Shown piece by piece: positions 1 through 7,991 of a DNA stretch of 48,107 nt (its first letter is position 1; the number at the start of each line of letters is the position of its first letter). The stretch lies in NCBI GenBank assembly GCA_016280595.1, contig JAEEHB010000006.1, positions 1-48,107 of the forward strand, given 5' to 3'. This DNA is from Clostridiaceae bacterium (GTDB lineage Bacteria; Bacillota; Clostridia; Oscillospirales; Acutalibacteraceae). The notes below the pieces were generated by a model, which made no database searches, was not told where the DNA came from, and was given only the letters and a program-made list of their open reading frames with translations. A program made the position numbers and the translations under genes.

Positions 1-579
1 TGTGAATATGAAAGCATTGAAAAACTCATCATATTTACAAAATATGAGTATGACAGCCCTGAAAAAGCAGTGAAGTATTATATTGACGCGAAGACGGGTG
101 AATTTACAGATGTGCCGGAACCTGCCTCACAGGCGCAGACAACGAAGCCCGAAACCGTGACCGCCGCAAAACCGCAGCCCGATATTGATGATAAATGGGG
201 CGTTGCTCTGACCTTTGACTGTAATGACGGAAAAGGCGGCAGGCTCACCTTTACCCAGTCAACCGAAGCGGGCAGGCCGGACGGCGAACTGATAACCGGC
301 GCTATGTATAAAGTTGAGGCGAAGGATGACGGCTACTGGACTTCTTATGAAAACTATGTCCGCACGCATTACGATAAAAACTACAAAGACCCGGATCTGA
401 TATTCACCATGATTGCGTATTCGATTCCGCTCGACGGCGAATATTCCGAAGATATAGACTTCACAAATACTTACGGTGAACTGAAACCGGGTACTTACCG
501 CATTGTAAAAACCGTAACCTGCGGCACAGGCCCTCAGAGAGAAGAAAGAACATATTACGCCGGGTTTACGGTAGAATAA
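1..579 (+). CDS. C-terminal part of a protein with a bacterial Ig-like domain (5' end outside window)
   Basis: The frame is open from base 1, so the gene starts upstream of the window; the internal GTG at 70 has no convincing ribosome site and is not taken as the start. The visible 192 residues begin with a short charged segment and a Pro/Thr/Gln-rich linker (about residues 40-60). They continue into a roughly 125-residue beta-rich domain ending in ELKPGTYRIVKTV and YYAGFTVE. That ending resembles the Ig-like domains attached to Clostridia lipoproteins and anti-sigma-like proteins (Big_14 type), which is recognition from memory. The linker plus Ig-like module suggests an extracytoplasmic, possibly membrane-anchored protein. 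The function is unknown. The gene ends just before a bidirectional terminator shared with the convergent peptidase. Confidence 0.75.
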   Translation, partial: CEYESIEKLIIFTKYEYDSPEKAVKYYIDAKTGEFTDVPEPASQAQTTKPETVTAAKPQPDIDDKWGVALTFDCNDGKGGRLTFTQSTEAGRPDGELITGAMYKVEAKDDGYWTSYENYVRTHYDKNYKDPDLIFTMIAYSIPLDGEYSEDIDFTNTYGELKPGTYRIVKTVTCGTGPQREERTYYAGFTVE

Positions 580-582
580 AAA

Positions 583-608
583 ATTCCGCCCCGAAAACGG
601 GGCGGAAT
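583..608. terminator. Bidirectional intrinsic terminator
   Basis: A perfect 11-bp GC-rich stem (583-593 with 598-608) with an AAAA loop is flanked by A-rich sequence on the left and a T run on the right. It serves both convergent genes. Confidence 0.85.
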
Positions 609-620
609 AATTTTTGCTTT

Positions 621-1865
621 TTACTGTTTTGCGCCTTCGTCAAACTTTTCAAGCACTTTCACGCTTACTGCGAAGCAGTCTGCAAGACCGCCTGCGTTCA
701 TATTGGTGTAAGTATCTTTTCTGGTGTGATAGTAACTCTCAAGCTTGTGGTTGAGGCCGGTGATACCTGTTGCCCTGAGGCCTGCCTGAGCAAATGCCGC
801 CGAGTCGGTAGCGCCGCCGAGAGGAGGAACCATACCCTTGCTGCACTTGATGCCGAGTTCCTGAGCGCACTCCATAAAGAGGTCGGAAACATCCTTGTCA
901 ACCTTAACCGTGCCGTTGAGGTCGCGGTAGTTGGTCATAAGGTATTTGGGATCATAAATCGTATCATAGGAATAGATGAAGGTGGGCACATCGTCAAATT
1001 CGCCTTTGTGCGCCTCGCACCAGGCTTTGGAGCCTCTGAGACCTGCTTCTTCCGAGCCGGTGAGCACTACGCCGATTTCGGTGTTTTCAAGCTGAATGTC
1101 CTCGTCTGCGAGAGCCTTGAGGATTGCGATACCCATGTAGCAGCCGGAGAGGTTGTCATTTGCGCCGTCAACTATTCTCTTGTAGTTAACCATGAAGTAA
1201 AGGCCTGCAAGGAAGGGGACAAAGATGAGACCCCAGAGTCCGCACTTAAGCAGCACGCCTTCAAAGCCGCCCTTGAAGATTGAAATGATTGCAAGCACAA
1301 GGAAGTAGAGAGCGCCTACGGCCGAGATGATTGCGTGGCCTTCAAAGCCAACGCCGCCGAGCGCATAGTTTACGGGCCATTCCCACGCAGCGTCGGGGTG
1401 ACCGTTGAAGATGATTCTTCTCTTAACTTCGCCTGTGGGCTTTTTGTAAGCGGTAACGTTGTGACCGGTCTTCTCTTTGAAAAGGAAGTCAATCGCTTTG
1501 ATGTAGAGGCCGAACTGAAGGAACACAACTACCAGACCGAAAACGATGAGAACTACAGAGATAATGGGCAGGATAATTCCGCCGACTTTACTGCCGACAA
1601 ACAGCAGGATAATCGCGAGCAGAACGCAGGTGATGGTGATGAAAATCCAGCCGAAGAATGAGCGGGGATTCTCTTTGAAGGATTCAACTTCCGCTTCGCA
1701 CCCGAGTTTCTTGAGCACATCGGCCATGTAATTACAGGCCTGTTCTTCACCCTTTGAGCCGGGCTCTCTCTTTTCAAAGTGACGGCAAATATATGAAATT
1801 TCCTTTATCATATAATTTGCGTAACCGGATTTCTTTTCAATAATTTTGGAAAGATCCATTTTCAT
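621..1865 (-). CDS. Membrane-embedded M28-family zinc aminopeptidase
   Basis: 414 residues. The two-zinc M28 ligand set is visible: H156-x-D158 (NGHPDA), D237 (GANDNLSG), E272-E273 (GSEEAG), D301 and H380 (YYHT). M28 enzymes release N-terminal amino acids or process peptides. Unusually, hydrophobic segments interrupt the peptidase fold. Two lie at about 71-93 and 97-120, before the HxD motif, and two at about 178-199 and 207-226, between HxD and the second ligand. This predicts an integral membrane peptidase rather than a secreted one. The start is either 1865 or Met3 at 1859; the AGGAG spacing favours 1859. A promoter lies immediately upstream. It is transcribed alone, convergent with the preceding gene. 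The substrate is unknown. Confidence 0.85.
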   Translation of the reverse strand: MKMDLSKIIEKKSGYANYMIKEISYICRHFEKREPGSKGEEQACNYMADVLKKLGCEAEVESFKENPRSFFGWIFITITCVLLAIILLFVGSKVGGIILPIISVVLIVFGLVVVFLQFGLYIKAIDFLFKEKTGHNVTAYKKPTGEVKRRIIFNGHPDAAWEWPVNYALGGVGFEGHAIISAVGALYFLVLAIISIFKGGFEGVLLKCGLWGLIFVPFLAGLYFMVNYKRIVDGANDNLSGCYMGIAILKALADEDIQLENTEIGVVLTGSEEAGLRGSKAWCEAHKGEFDDVPTFIYSYDTIYDPKYLMTNYRDLNGTVKVDKDVSDLFMECAQELGIKCSKGMVPPLGGATDSAAFAQAGLRATGITGLNHKLESYYHTRKDTYTNMNAGGLADCFAVSVKVLEKFDEGAKQ

Positions 1866-1893
1866 TCTCCTCTCAGCAAAAAAATTATAATTT

Positions 1894-1922
1894 ATTATCT
1901 AATAAAATGAAGTTCAAGTCAA
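1894..1922 (-). promoter_or_regulatory. Sigma-A-type promoter of the M28 peptidase
   Basis: On the minus strand, TTGACT (1917-1922) and GATAAT (1894-1899) are 17 bp apart, about 30 bp upstream of the start codon. Confidence 0.6.
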
Positions 1923-1976
1923 GATTTTTTTGACACTTTGCACGAAAAACATTATGCAGCGCATATCTTTTTTGAC

Positions 1977-1996
1977 GGCAAGGATGTATCCTTGCC
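1977..1996. repeat. Short palindrome in intergenic region
   Basis: GGCAAGGAT and its exact complement ATCCTTGCC are separated by 2 nt. It lies in the 695-base gene-free stretch 1866-2560 and looks like a decayed repetitive extragenic palindrome. Confidence 0.45.
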
Positions 1997-2023
1997 CTGC
2001 AGTTCCTTACGGTTTAATGAACA

Positions 2024-2158
2024 ATTAATAATTGATAATTGAAAATTGACAATTGCGGGGAGCAATGCTCCGATTATATTATGCTCCGCATATCCTGTGT
2101 TGCGGGCGGATGATATCCGCCCCTACGGGGTGCGCATTTGTAAAAAGCAATTATTAAT
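2024..2158. repeat. MITE-like element with 11-bp terminal inverted repeats
   Basis: ATTAATAATTG at 2024-2034 is exactly complementary to 2148-2158. The 135-bp interior carries a run of AATTG-type repeats (2024-2054) and a GGGCGGAT/ATCCGCCC hairpin (2104-2122). There is no transposase and no clear target duplication. Similar AATTG-rich, GGGCGGAT-containing intergenic repeats are familiar from gut Clostridia, but this is recollection, not a search. Confidence 0.5.
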
Positions 2159-2482
2159 CTTGCTACCTGAGCGGCACTTAGGGAGGACGCAAGAAGTGTT
2201 GAACCGCCGATGCGCCGCCTGTGGCGGATAAAGCGAGGCGGTGAAAGGAAGAAACAAGGAGTATCACGAAGCGAAAAAGCGAGTGAGACGACTGTGTTTC
2301 TGACGGTCTTAGTTTTCATTTATGAGCGAAGACAGCATCGAGCAATTGAGGGAGCAGAAAAGGATGAAAACGGCGATTATTTCGGCCGACGACAGTATCA
2401 GGATACGGCAAGGCCGAAAGAACGCCGAGAAAAGACAATAAAAAACTCTTCCTTAAAACGAAACAGAACAAATAATAATCAG
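2159..2482. other. Gene-free stretch with no assignable feature
   Basis: About 320 bases between the MITE-like element and the terminator of the prepilin peptidase. Open frames exist on both strands (for example 2210-2515 plus and 2074-2319 minus), but they lack ribosome sites, are Arg/Ser-rich and overlap repeat sequence, so they are not called genes. Local GC-rich self-complementary pieces occur around 2202-2245. It may be decayed repeat sequence. Confidence 0.4.
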
Positions 2483-2511
2483 GGACTGCAAGTTATAAAC
2501 TCGCAGTCCTT
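2483..2511 (-). terminator. Probable terminator of the prepilin peptidase transcript
   Basis: Stem GGACTGC/GCAGTCC continues inward through AAGTT/AACT with one mismatch. The arm sequence is nearly the same as in the terminator at 27352-27389. The T run on the minus strand is weak. Confidence 0.5.
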
Positions 2512-2560
2512 ATAAACTTCTATTGTCTTTTCGCTTTTCGCCTTTTATGCCCCGAAAAGT

Positions 2561-3349
2561 TCAGAAGGAGAAGAATTTGGAGATATACCAACCCCAGATA
2601 TCCGCTCCCCACAGCGCGCTTATCGCAAATCCCGCCGCCAGATACGGCCCGAACGCGAGTTCGCGCCCGACGTGCTTGATAATCATCCTCGCCACGTGGA
2701 TAATCGAGCCGAGAATGCAGCCGATTACAAGCCCGAGGAAGCAGAGTTTAAGTCCGAGGAAAAGGCCCATCGCCGTGCAGAGTTTGTAGTCTCCGCCGCC
2801 CATCGCTCTGCCGTTTGAGAAAAAGATGAGCGCGAGGAAAAGCACCGCCATAACCACAGGCCCGAGTATCACATCAAGCCAGGATTCGTGGTGAAAGATT
2901 ACTCTTATGCCGCCGAGCACCGCTATGAAGATAACGATGGGGAAGGGGATTTCCTTTGTCCTTGCGTCTATTACGGCTATCACGAGCAGAGCCGAAATGA
3001 GAAGCTGGATAAGGATGGTGTCAACCTGAAGTCCTTTTACAAAGAAAACGAGAGCCCAAAGAAGGCCGTTTGCGAGTTCCACTATGCAATACTGCGGTGA
3101 AATCTTCGCCTTGCAGCCCGAGCATTTGCCTCTGAGGAAAAGATAACTGAAAACGGGTATCAGTTCATACCAGTGCAGTTTTTTGCCGCAGGACATACAG
3201 TGCGAGGGCACGGTGACTATGCTCTCTTTTTTCGGAATTCTGTAAATGCATACATTGAGAAAACTGCCCACTGCTATGCCGAAAAGCAGAGCCATAATAT
3301 AGAATACGGCGGGGCTGCTTTCATTTATCAGATTAAGTGCCTCTTTCAT
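2561..3349 (-). CDS. Prepilin peptidase (A24A family)
   Basis: 262 residues, a polytopic membrane aspartic peptidase that cleaves and usually N-methylates type IV prepilins at the cytoplasmic face. The N-terminal methylase-like domain has GSFLNVCIYRIP (29-39) and the zinc motif C51-x2-C54 ... C76-x2-C79. The two catalytic aspartates are D128 (IDARTKEIP) and D187 (GGGDYK). Length and motif order match full-length PilD/ComC enzymes. AGGAG lies 8 nt before the ATG. It starts 11 bp after the metallophosphoesterase stop in a minus-strand run. No pilin, secretion ATPase or platform protein is in the window, so the substrate is encoded elsewhere. Confidence 0.92.
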   Translation of the reverse strand: MKEALNLINESSPAVFYIMALLFGIAVGSFLNVCIYRIPKKESIVTVPSHCMSCGKKLHWYELIPVFSYLFLRGKCSGCKAKISPQYCIVELANGLLWALVFFVKGLQVDTILIQLLISALLVIAVIDARTKEIPFPIVIFIAVLGGIRVIFHHESWLDVILGPVVMAVLFLALIFFSNGRAMGGGDYKLCTAMGLFLGLKLCFLGLVIGCILGSIIHVARMIIKHVGRELAFGPYLAAGFAISALWGADIWGWYISKFFSF

Positions 3350-3360
3350 TTTATCAACTC

Positions 3361-4452
3361 CTATGCAAGTTCGGCGTTTCTGTGATGCACGGCCTCATAA
3401 TTGCCCTTTGCATCCATTTCGATTACCATCCAGCCCTGAAGCCAGTCTTTTTCATCGTAGCCGAGTTTAGCCGCGCCGTATGAACTGTAGCCGGAGGCTT
3501 CCATGTAGCCGAGAATTATGCCGTCGCAAGTGAGCGTGAAGTTGTTGAGATGGTCGTGGCCGAAGAATACTCTCTTTGTGGAGCCGCATTCTTTGATTGC
3601 GTCAAACAGGCCCGCGTCAAAGCCGGAGGCGCATACACCCTCGAGTTTTACGCCGTCAAGGAATTCGCCCTTTTCGGCTTCTGCTTCCATCTGAGGCAGG
3701 GGAATGTGCATAACGACGGTTGAAATGTATTCGCCGTATTTCTCTTTTCCCCTTGCCACAATGTCTTTATACCACTCAACCTGTGAGTCTTTCACGCCGT
3801 CATCCGGGTTTTCGTCGGCGGATATGCCGTACTGCGCTTTGAGTTCTTCGCTCATTTCGTTGCCGGTATCAAGCATGATAAAGGCGTGGCAGAATGAATC
3901 GTCCGCGTTGAGAATGTTGATGCAGTAGTTGCCGTCGCCCCAGACATCCTCTTTGCCGTCAAGCATAAGGCAGTGCTCATAGGAGGAGAAAATGTCTGTC
4001 ATTTCTTTTCTTGTGATTGAATAGGGATTGTCGCCCTCGTGGTTGCCCAGCACAGCCGCCCAGTAAACGCCGAGGTTTTCAAATATCTGCGCAAGCTGAT
4101 TTGCTCTCTTTTTGTTGAAAGCGCTCGTGACATTGTCGCCGCCGAGTATTACGAGGTCGGGCTTTTCTCTCTTGATGTTTTCCACCATATTTGTGACGGT
4201 GCGAAGTGAGGTCTTGTTTTTGCCGTCAAGGTGCATATCGGTGAAGGTCACAATTTTGAAATCGCGGTTTTCGGTGTTTTTGATTGTTACGCTGTCATCC
4301 GTCTTTTCAAGCACTTCAACGGTGCTGCCGATGTTCTCAACAGATTTGATGTCGTAGTTGAGCGGATGGGGGAGCAAAGCGTAAGCGACCGCTCCGCCCG
4401 CAATCAGTATAACGAGCAGCACGCAAAGGATAATTTTGATTGCCTTTTTCAT
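3361..4452 (-). CDS. Membrane-anchored calcineurin-like metallophosphoesterase
   Basis: 363 residues. One N-terminal transmembrane anchor or uncleaved signal (5-26) is followed by an extracytoplasmic phosphoesterase domain. The dimetal motifs are in order: D72-x-H74 (FTDMHLDGK), GGDN with D106, GNHE (137-139), a histidine in VVMHIPLP (about 249) and GHDH (about 299-302). The family hydrolyses phosphomonoesters or diesters; the substrate is not evident. AAGGA sits well placed before the ATG. The gene is 18 bp downstream of the GH31 stop, so it is probably co-transcribed with the sugar genes, though a role in sugar metabolism is not shown. Confidence 0.88.
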   Translation of the reverse strand: MKKAIKIILCVLLVILIAGGAVAYALLPHPLNYDIKSVENIGSTVEVLEKTDDSVTIKNTENRDFKIVTFTDMHLDGKNKTSLRTVTNMVENIKREKPDLVILGGDNVTSAFNKKRANQLAQIFENLGVYWAAVLGNHEGDNPYSITRKEMTDIFSSYEHCLMLDGKEDVWGDGNYCINILNADDSFCHAFIMLDTGNEMSEELKAQYGISADENPDDGVKDSQVEWYKDIVARGKEKYGEYISTVVMHIPLPQMEAEAEKGEFLDGVKLEGVCASGFDAGLFDAIKECGSTKRVFFGHDHLNNFTLTCDGIILGYMEASGYSSYGAAKLGYDEKDWLQGWMVIEMDAKGNYEAVHHRNAELA

Positions 4453-4470
4453 TTCGGATATCCTTCTTTC

Positions 4471-6456
4471 TTATTTTGAGGAAAGTTTATTTATTTCTTC
4501 AATCAGGGGTTTTGCGTTTTCAAGCACTTCGTCAAGCGCAGCGGACTGAGCGCCCTTGAGCCTGAATACGGGCACGGACTCAAGCGGCACTTTCACCTTT
4601 ATCTTTCTGCCGCCTTCGTATTCACTGCCGTCAAATATGTTTATCCACTTGCCTTTCGGCAGGTAAATGTTTCTCTTTTTCCATCTGCTGAGCACGGGGG
4701 CAACAAGCAGCGCGCCGCCGAGCATATATTCGTCCTCAACATCAAAGCATTTCTCATCTTCGCTGTCATACAGGAAAAGGTGACGCAGAAGCGGAAGCCC
4801 CGTTTCGCAGGAAATCTGAGCCTGCTCTTTTATGTAGGGCTTAAGGCACTCGTGCAGGCACGAATACGCTCTGTAAACGGCTTTGGTATGATCATCAAAA
4901 TCGTAAGGCCTTTTGATTTTGCCGTGAGTCTGTATGTTTGCGGAAAACGCCGTAAACTCAAGACCTCTTATGAATACTCTGTTTTCCTGCTTTTTGTCAA
5001 TCGGGTTGAACGAGGGCTGATAGCCCGCCATATCCCAGCTGACAAACGGCACGCCCGAAAGCCCGAGCGAAAGAGCCGCTCTTACAACGGGCTTCAGGAA
5101 ATAGAATTCTCTTCTCTGGTCGCCCGCCCAGACGAAGGGGTAGCGCTGTGCGCCGATACCGCCGCCTCGAGAGAAGTTTACGCCGCCGTCGGGCCTTGTG
5201 TTGAAATGCTTATATCTGAGCACATTGTAAAGCGTCGGATACCAGTGGTGCGCCGGGAAAGGACTGCGCCCGTCCGCGAATTTTATATCGGGCCTGTCGG
5301 GGAACTGCTCACAGAAGTCGATTTTTGCGCCTTCAACTCCGATGTCGTTCACATAGCCGTTCCAGAATTCTTCCCACTTGTCACGGCATCTCTGTGAAGT
5401 GAGATCTATGCAGCGCATCTTTTTCTTGTTGAAGTTATCAAGCTTGTTGTATGAACTTGTTTCGTCAAGTTCCACGCCGCTGTCGGATGAAACGGCATAG
5501 GAATCGTCAAGCCCGAAAAGTTTGTCCGCGTCTCTCGGAAATCTGCCGCACTGCTCATAGAGCATCACCTTTTTGCCCGCGGCGTGAACTCTGTCGCTTA
5601 TCACTCTCAGTTCGGGCAGGTTTTCGGTCTGATACGGTCTGAAGCCCTCAAGGATGACAGCATCCCAGGGAAAACCGTTTTCTTCCATTGCGTCCATCAT
5701 CGCGAAGACGCCCTCTTTGGTCTGAAACTCGGGATGATAGCGGCACACGAGCGTGCCGAATGACCATTCGGGCGGCATGGGAGCAAAGCCCGTAAGGCGG
5801 CAGTAGGCGGATATGTTTTCTCCGGCGGATTCATTTACGAAGAAGTATAAATCAATCGGAGCATATTTCTGCTCGATTTTTATCAGGTTTTTATCCGATG
5901 AGCAGATATCGAAAACGGAGTATTCATATCTGTTCATCAGCAGTATATCGGAGCGGGATGAAAACAGCACGGGAATGGGAATGTAACTGTTTCCTTTAGT
6001 CCGGCACCAGCGGTCAACCGCGTAAAGATTCAGTTTCTTGCCTCTCTGGTTTACTCTGTCAAATCTTTCGCCTGTGCCGTAAAATCTCTCGTCTCTGAAA
6101 GCCGTGATTGAAACGAAAGAAGACTGCCCCTCTTTGCCTATGCGGGTTACCGATTTAACGGGCTTTCCGTTACAGCCGAATACGGTGATGCTGTCTTTGC
6201 TCACGCAGACGTAAGAGCCGTCGTCCGCCGTGATTTTCAGTTCTTTTTCCGTCTCTTCGGTTTTCACGGGCAGGGGAGCGCTTTCATAGTTTTCGCCGAG
6301 GTCGCGGGCAAGAGTCTGGGCGGCGCCCATATCGTCATAGCCCGTGCCGGTCTTGCTTCTCAGGCGCCATACGCCTTTGTCCTCATTTGTGAGAAGGAGG
6401 CTCGCGCCTCTGAATTCAATTTCGGTTCTGAAACCGTCAGACTGTAGAATCTTCAC
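4471..6456 (-). CDS. Glycoside hydrolase family 31 (alpha-glucosidase/alpha-xylosidase type)
   Basis: 661 residues, with no signal peptide, so probably cytoplasmic. An N-terminal beta-sandwich carries FYGTGERFDRVNQRG (about 125-139), a typical GH31 substrate loop. It is followed by a TIM barrel with catalytic nucleophile D380 (GAKIDFCE) and general acid D446 (VWAGDQ), then C-terminal beta-domains. GH31 retaining enzymes act on alpha-glucosides, alpha-xylosides or sulfoquinovosides, and the sequence alone does not decide which. The GTG start has GGAGG upstream and lies inside the end of the transporter gene (20-bp overlap), implying translational coupling. It probably cleaves the imported oligosaccharide together with the GH36 enzyme. 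Confidence 0.9.
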   Translation of the reverse strand: MKILQSDGFRTEIEFRGASLLLTNEDKGVWRLRSKTGTGYDDMGAAQTLARDLGENYESAPLPVKTEETEKELKITADDGSYVCVSKDSITVFGCNGKPVKSVTRIGKEGQSSFVSITAFRDERFYGTGERFDRVNQRGKKLNLYAVDRWCRTKGNSYIPIPVLFSSRSDILLMNRYEYSVFDICSSDKNLIKIEQKYAPIDLYFFVNESAGENISAYCRLTGFAPMPPEWSFGTLVCRYHPEFQTKEGVFAMMDAMEENGFPWDAVILEGFRPYQTENLPELRVISDRVHAAGKKVMLYEQCGRFPRDADKLFGLDDSYAVSSDSGVELDETSSYNKLDNFNKKKMRCIDLTSQRCRDKWEEFWNGYVNDIGVEGAKIDFCEQFPDRPDIKFADGRSPFPAHHWYPTLYNVLRYKHFNTRPDGGVNFSRGGGIGAQRYPFVWAGDQRREFYFLKPVVRAALSLGLSGVPFVSWDMAGYQPSFNPIDKKQENRVFIRGLEFTAFSANIQTHGKIKRPYDFDDHTKAVYRAYSCLHECLKPYIKEQAQISCETGLPLLRHLFLYDSEDEKCFDVEDEYMLGGALLVAPVLSRWKKRNIYLPKGKWINIFDGSEYEGGRKIKVKVPLESVPVFRLKGAQSAALDEVLENAKPLIEEINKLSSK

Positions 6457-7957
6457 TTATCAGTTCCTCCGCTTTCTCTTCTCTGAGTTTTCTCATTTCG
6501 ATGAGTTCTGAGTAGATTGCCTCTTTCCTCTTGCCGCTGTAGTTATCAAACAGGAAGCAGAGGGCGGGCAGCAGGTTTCCTATAAGTCCGCAAAGTGAAA
6601 TCATTGCATATATGCCTCTGAGAGTCTGCGGCGTCTGTACAGCCGCCTCTCCGGTTTTGAGGTCTTTTGATTTGTAGCCTATTACGGCGAGCAGGCCGTT
6701 TGTAAGGTTGACCTTGATAAGGGATGTGACTTTAGCCACTATATTCTGCGCGGCGCACAGAAGGCCGTCACTCCTGATGGGCACGCCGTATTTCTTTTCG
6801 GAGTACCACTCCATATAGTCCGTCGAGTCGCCGACTATTATTCTGCGGGCGGCGCCCTGAGCGGCATTGGGCATACCGGCAAAGGCTATGCACATGCCGG
6901 GAATGTATCTGAGTTTTCTGACTCTTTCGAGGTTGAAGTTGATGTTGAACGAGGAGATAATCGTATAGAAGAACGCGGTGTAGTAGTATCCGCCGGCGAG
7001 CATCGCTTTCGCTGAAACTTTCTTACCCACAAAGGGAACTGCCATAAGGCCAACATAGGAGAGAGCAGCGCTGATGCTTTCAACGATTGTCTTCATAGGC
7101 AGGTCGTCAAATGTGTTTTTGTAGAGGTAAATGAGAGTATCGTAAGTTACCTTCCTTATGGTTTCGAATATGCTTGAAACCATAAGTACCATAAACGGTC
7201 TGTTATGAAGAAGGGCTCCGACGGTGTCTCTGTTCCAGTTGATTTTTTCTTCGTTTTTATCTTCGGAGGGCGTAAAGAAACTCACTCTTTCTTCGATTGT
7301 CATATACGGGGCATACATCGCGGCAACGCCGATAATGCAGAAGCCAAGCGCCACGAAGAAATAACTCCACTGCTCTCTCGCGGGAGTTTTTGCCATACCG
7401 ACAACAATCGGTATGATTCCGCCGGGCAGAAGCGAGCCGAGTGTGGCGGCTATCGATTCAAAGGTGAAAAACTTTTTGCGGTCCGCAGGGTCCGAAACCA
7501 TTTTAAGGCCGAGTGAAGCAAGCGCTATGTCATAGAAGGTGTCTGCGATTGAGAAAAAGATGCTGAGAAACAGTGTCCATATAAAGTTGTAAACCGCGCT
7601 GGTAGTGGGCACTATGAAAAGGAGCATGGAGGTTACGGCAAAGGGGACGGGTGCCACGAGCAGAGCCGTGCGCAGGTGGCTTCTCTTTCCCTTTTTGATG
7701 GGCATATCGTAGAGAGCGCCCGCAACGGGAGGAATAACGAAACTGAGGATTGTGCTGATGTTATCCTTCACGGCGGACATGCCGTTTGTCAGGCCTGCGT
7801 AGTCACGCCCGAAATTACCGGCGAATGTGCCGATACTGTCCTGACCCATCGCGTTGCCGAAAATACCGCCCGCGTAGCCGAGCTGTTCTTTGTTGGAAAC
7901 GGATTCGTTGTCAAGATATGTGCTTTTAAGACCGAGTAGTAACGATTTTACAGACAT
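6437..7957 (-). CDS. Glycoside/cation symporter (MFS, GPH-like)
   Basis: 506 residues with about 12 hydrophobic segments and a large charged cytoplasmic loop near 240-260. The sequence resembles the glycoside-pentoside-hexuronide branch of the major facilitator superfamily found beside glycosidases in Clostridia, for example AGLTNGMSAVKDN near the N-terminus and AVAGALYD-like motifs. It probably imports an alpha-linked di- or oligosaccharide with a cation. AGGAGG precedes the ATG. It sits between GH36 (34-bp gap) and GH31 (overlap), which is the best evidence for its role. The exact substrate is unknown. Confidence 0.8.
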   Translation of the reverse strand: MSVKSLLLGLKSTYLDNESVSNKEQLGYAGGIFGNAMGQDSIGTFAGNFGRDYAGLTNGMSAVKDNISTILSFVIPPVAGALYDMPIKKGKRSHLRTALLVAPVPFAVTSMLLFIVPTTSAVYNFIWTLFLSIFFSIADTFYDIALASLGLKMVSDPADRKKFFTFESIAATLGSLLPGGIIPIVVGMAKTPAREQWSYFFVALGFCIIGVAAMYAPYMTIEERVSFFTPSEDKNEEKINWNRDTVGALLHNRPFMVLMVSSIFETIRKVTYDTLIYLYKNTFDDLPMKTIVESISAALSYVGLMAVPFVGKKVSAKAMLAGGYYYTAFFYTIISSFNINFNLERVRKLRYIPGMCIAFAGMPNAAQGAARRIIVGDSTDYMEWYSEKKYGVPIRSDGLLCAAQNIVAKVTSLIKVNLTNGLLAVIGYKSKDLKTGEAAVQTPQTLRGIYAMISLCGLIGNLLPALCFLFDNYSGKRKEAIYSELIEMRKLREEKAEELISEDSTV

Positions 7958-7991
7958 TGGGTATCCTCCTTTTTTCGGTTTTTGCGCGGGG

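Noticed and set aside
2074-2515. Overlapping open frames on both strands (81 and 101 codons)
   Set aside because: No ribosome sites, biased Arg/Ser composition and overlap with repeat sequence; treated as chance frames.
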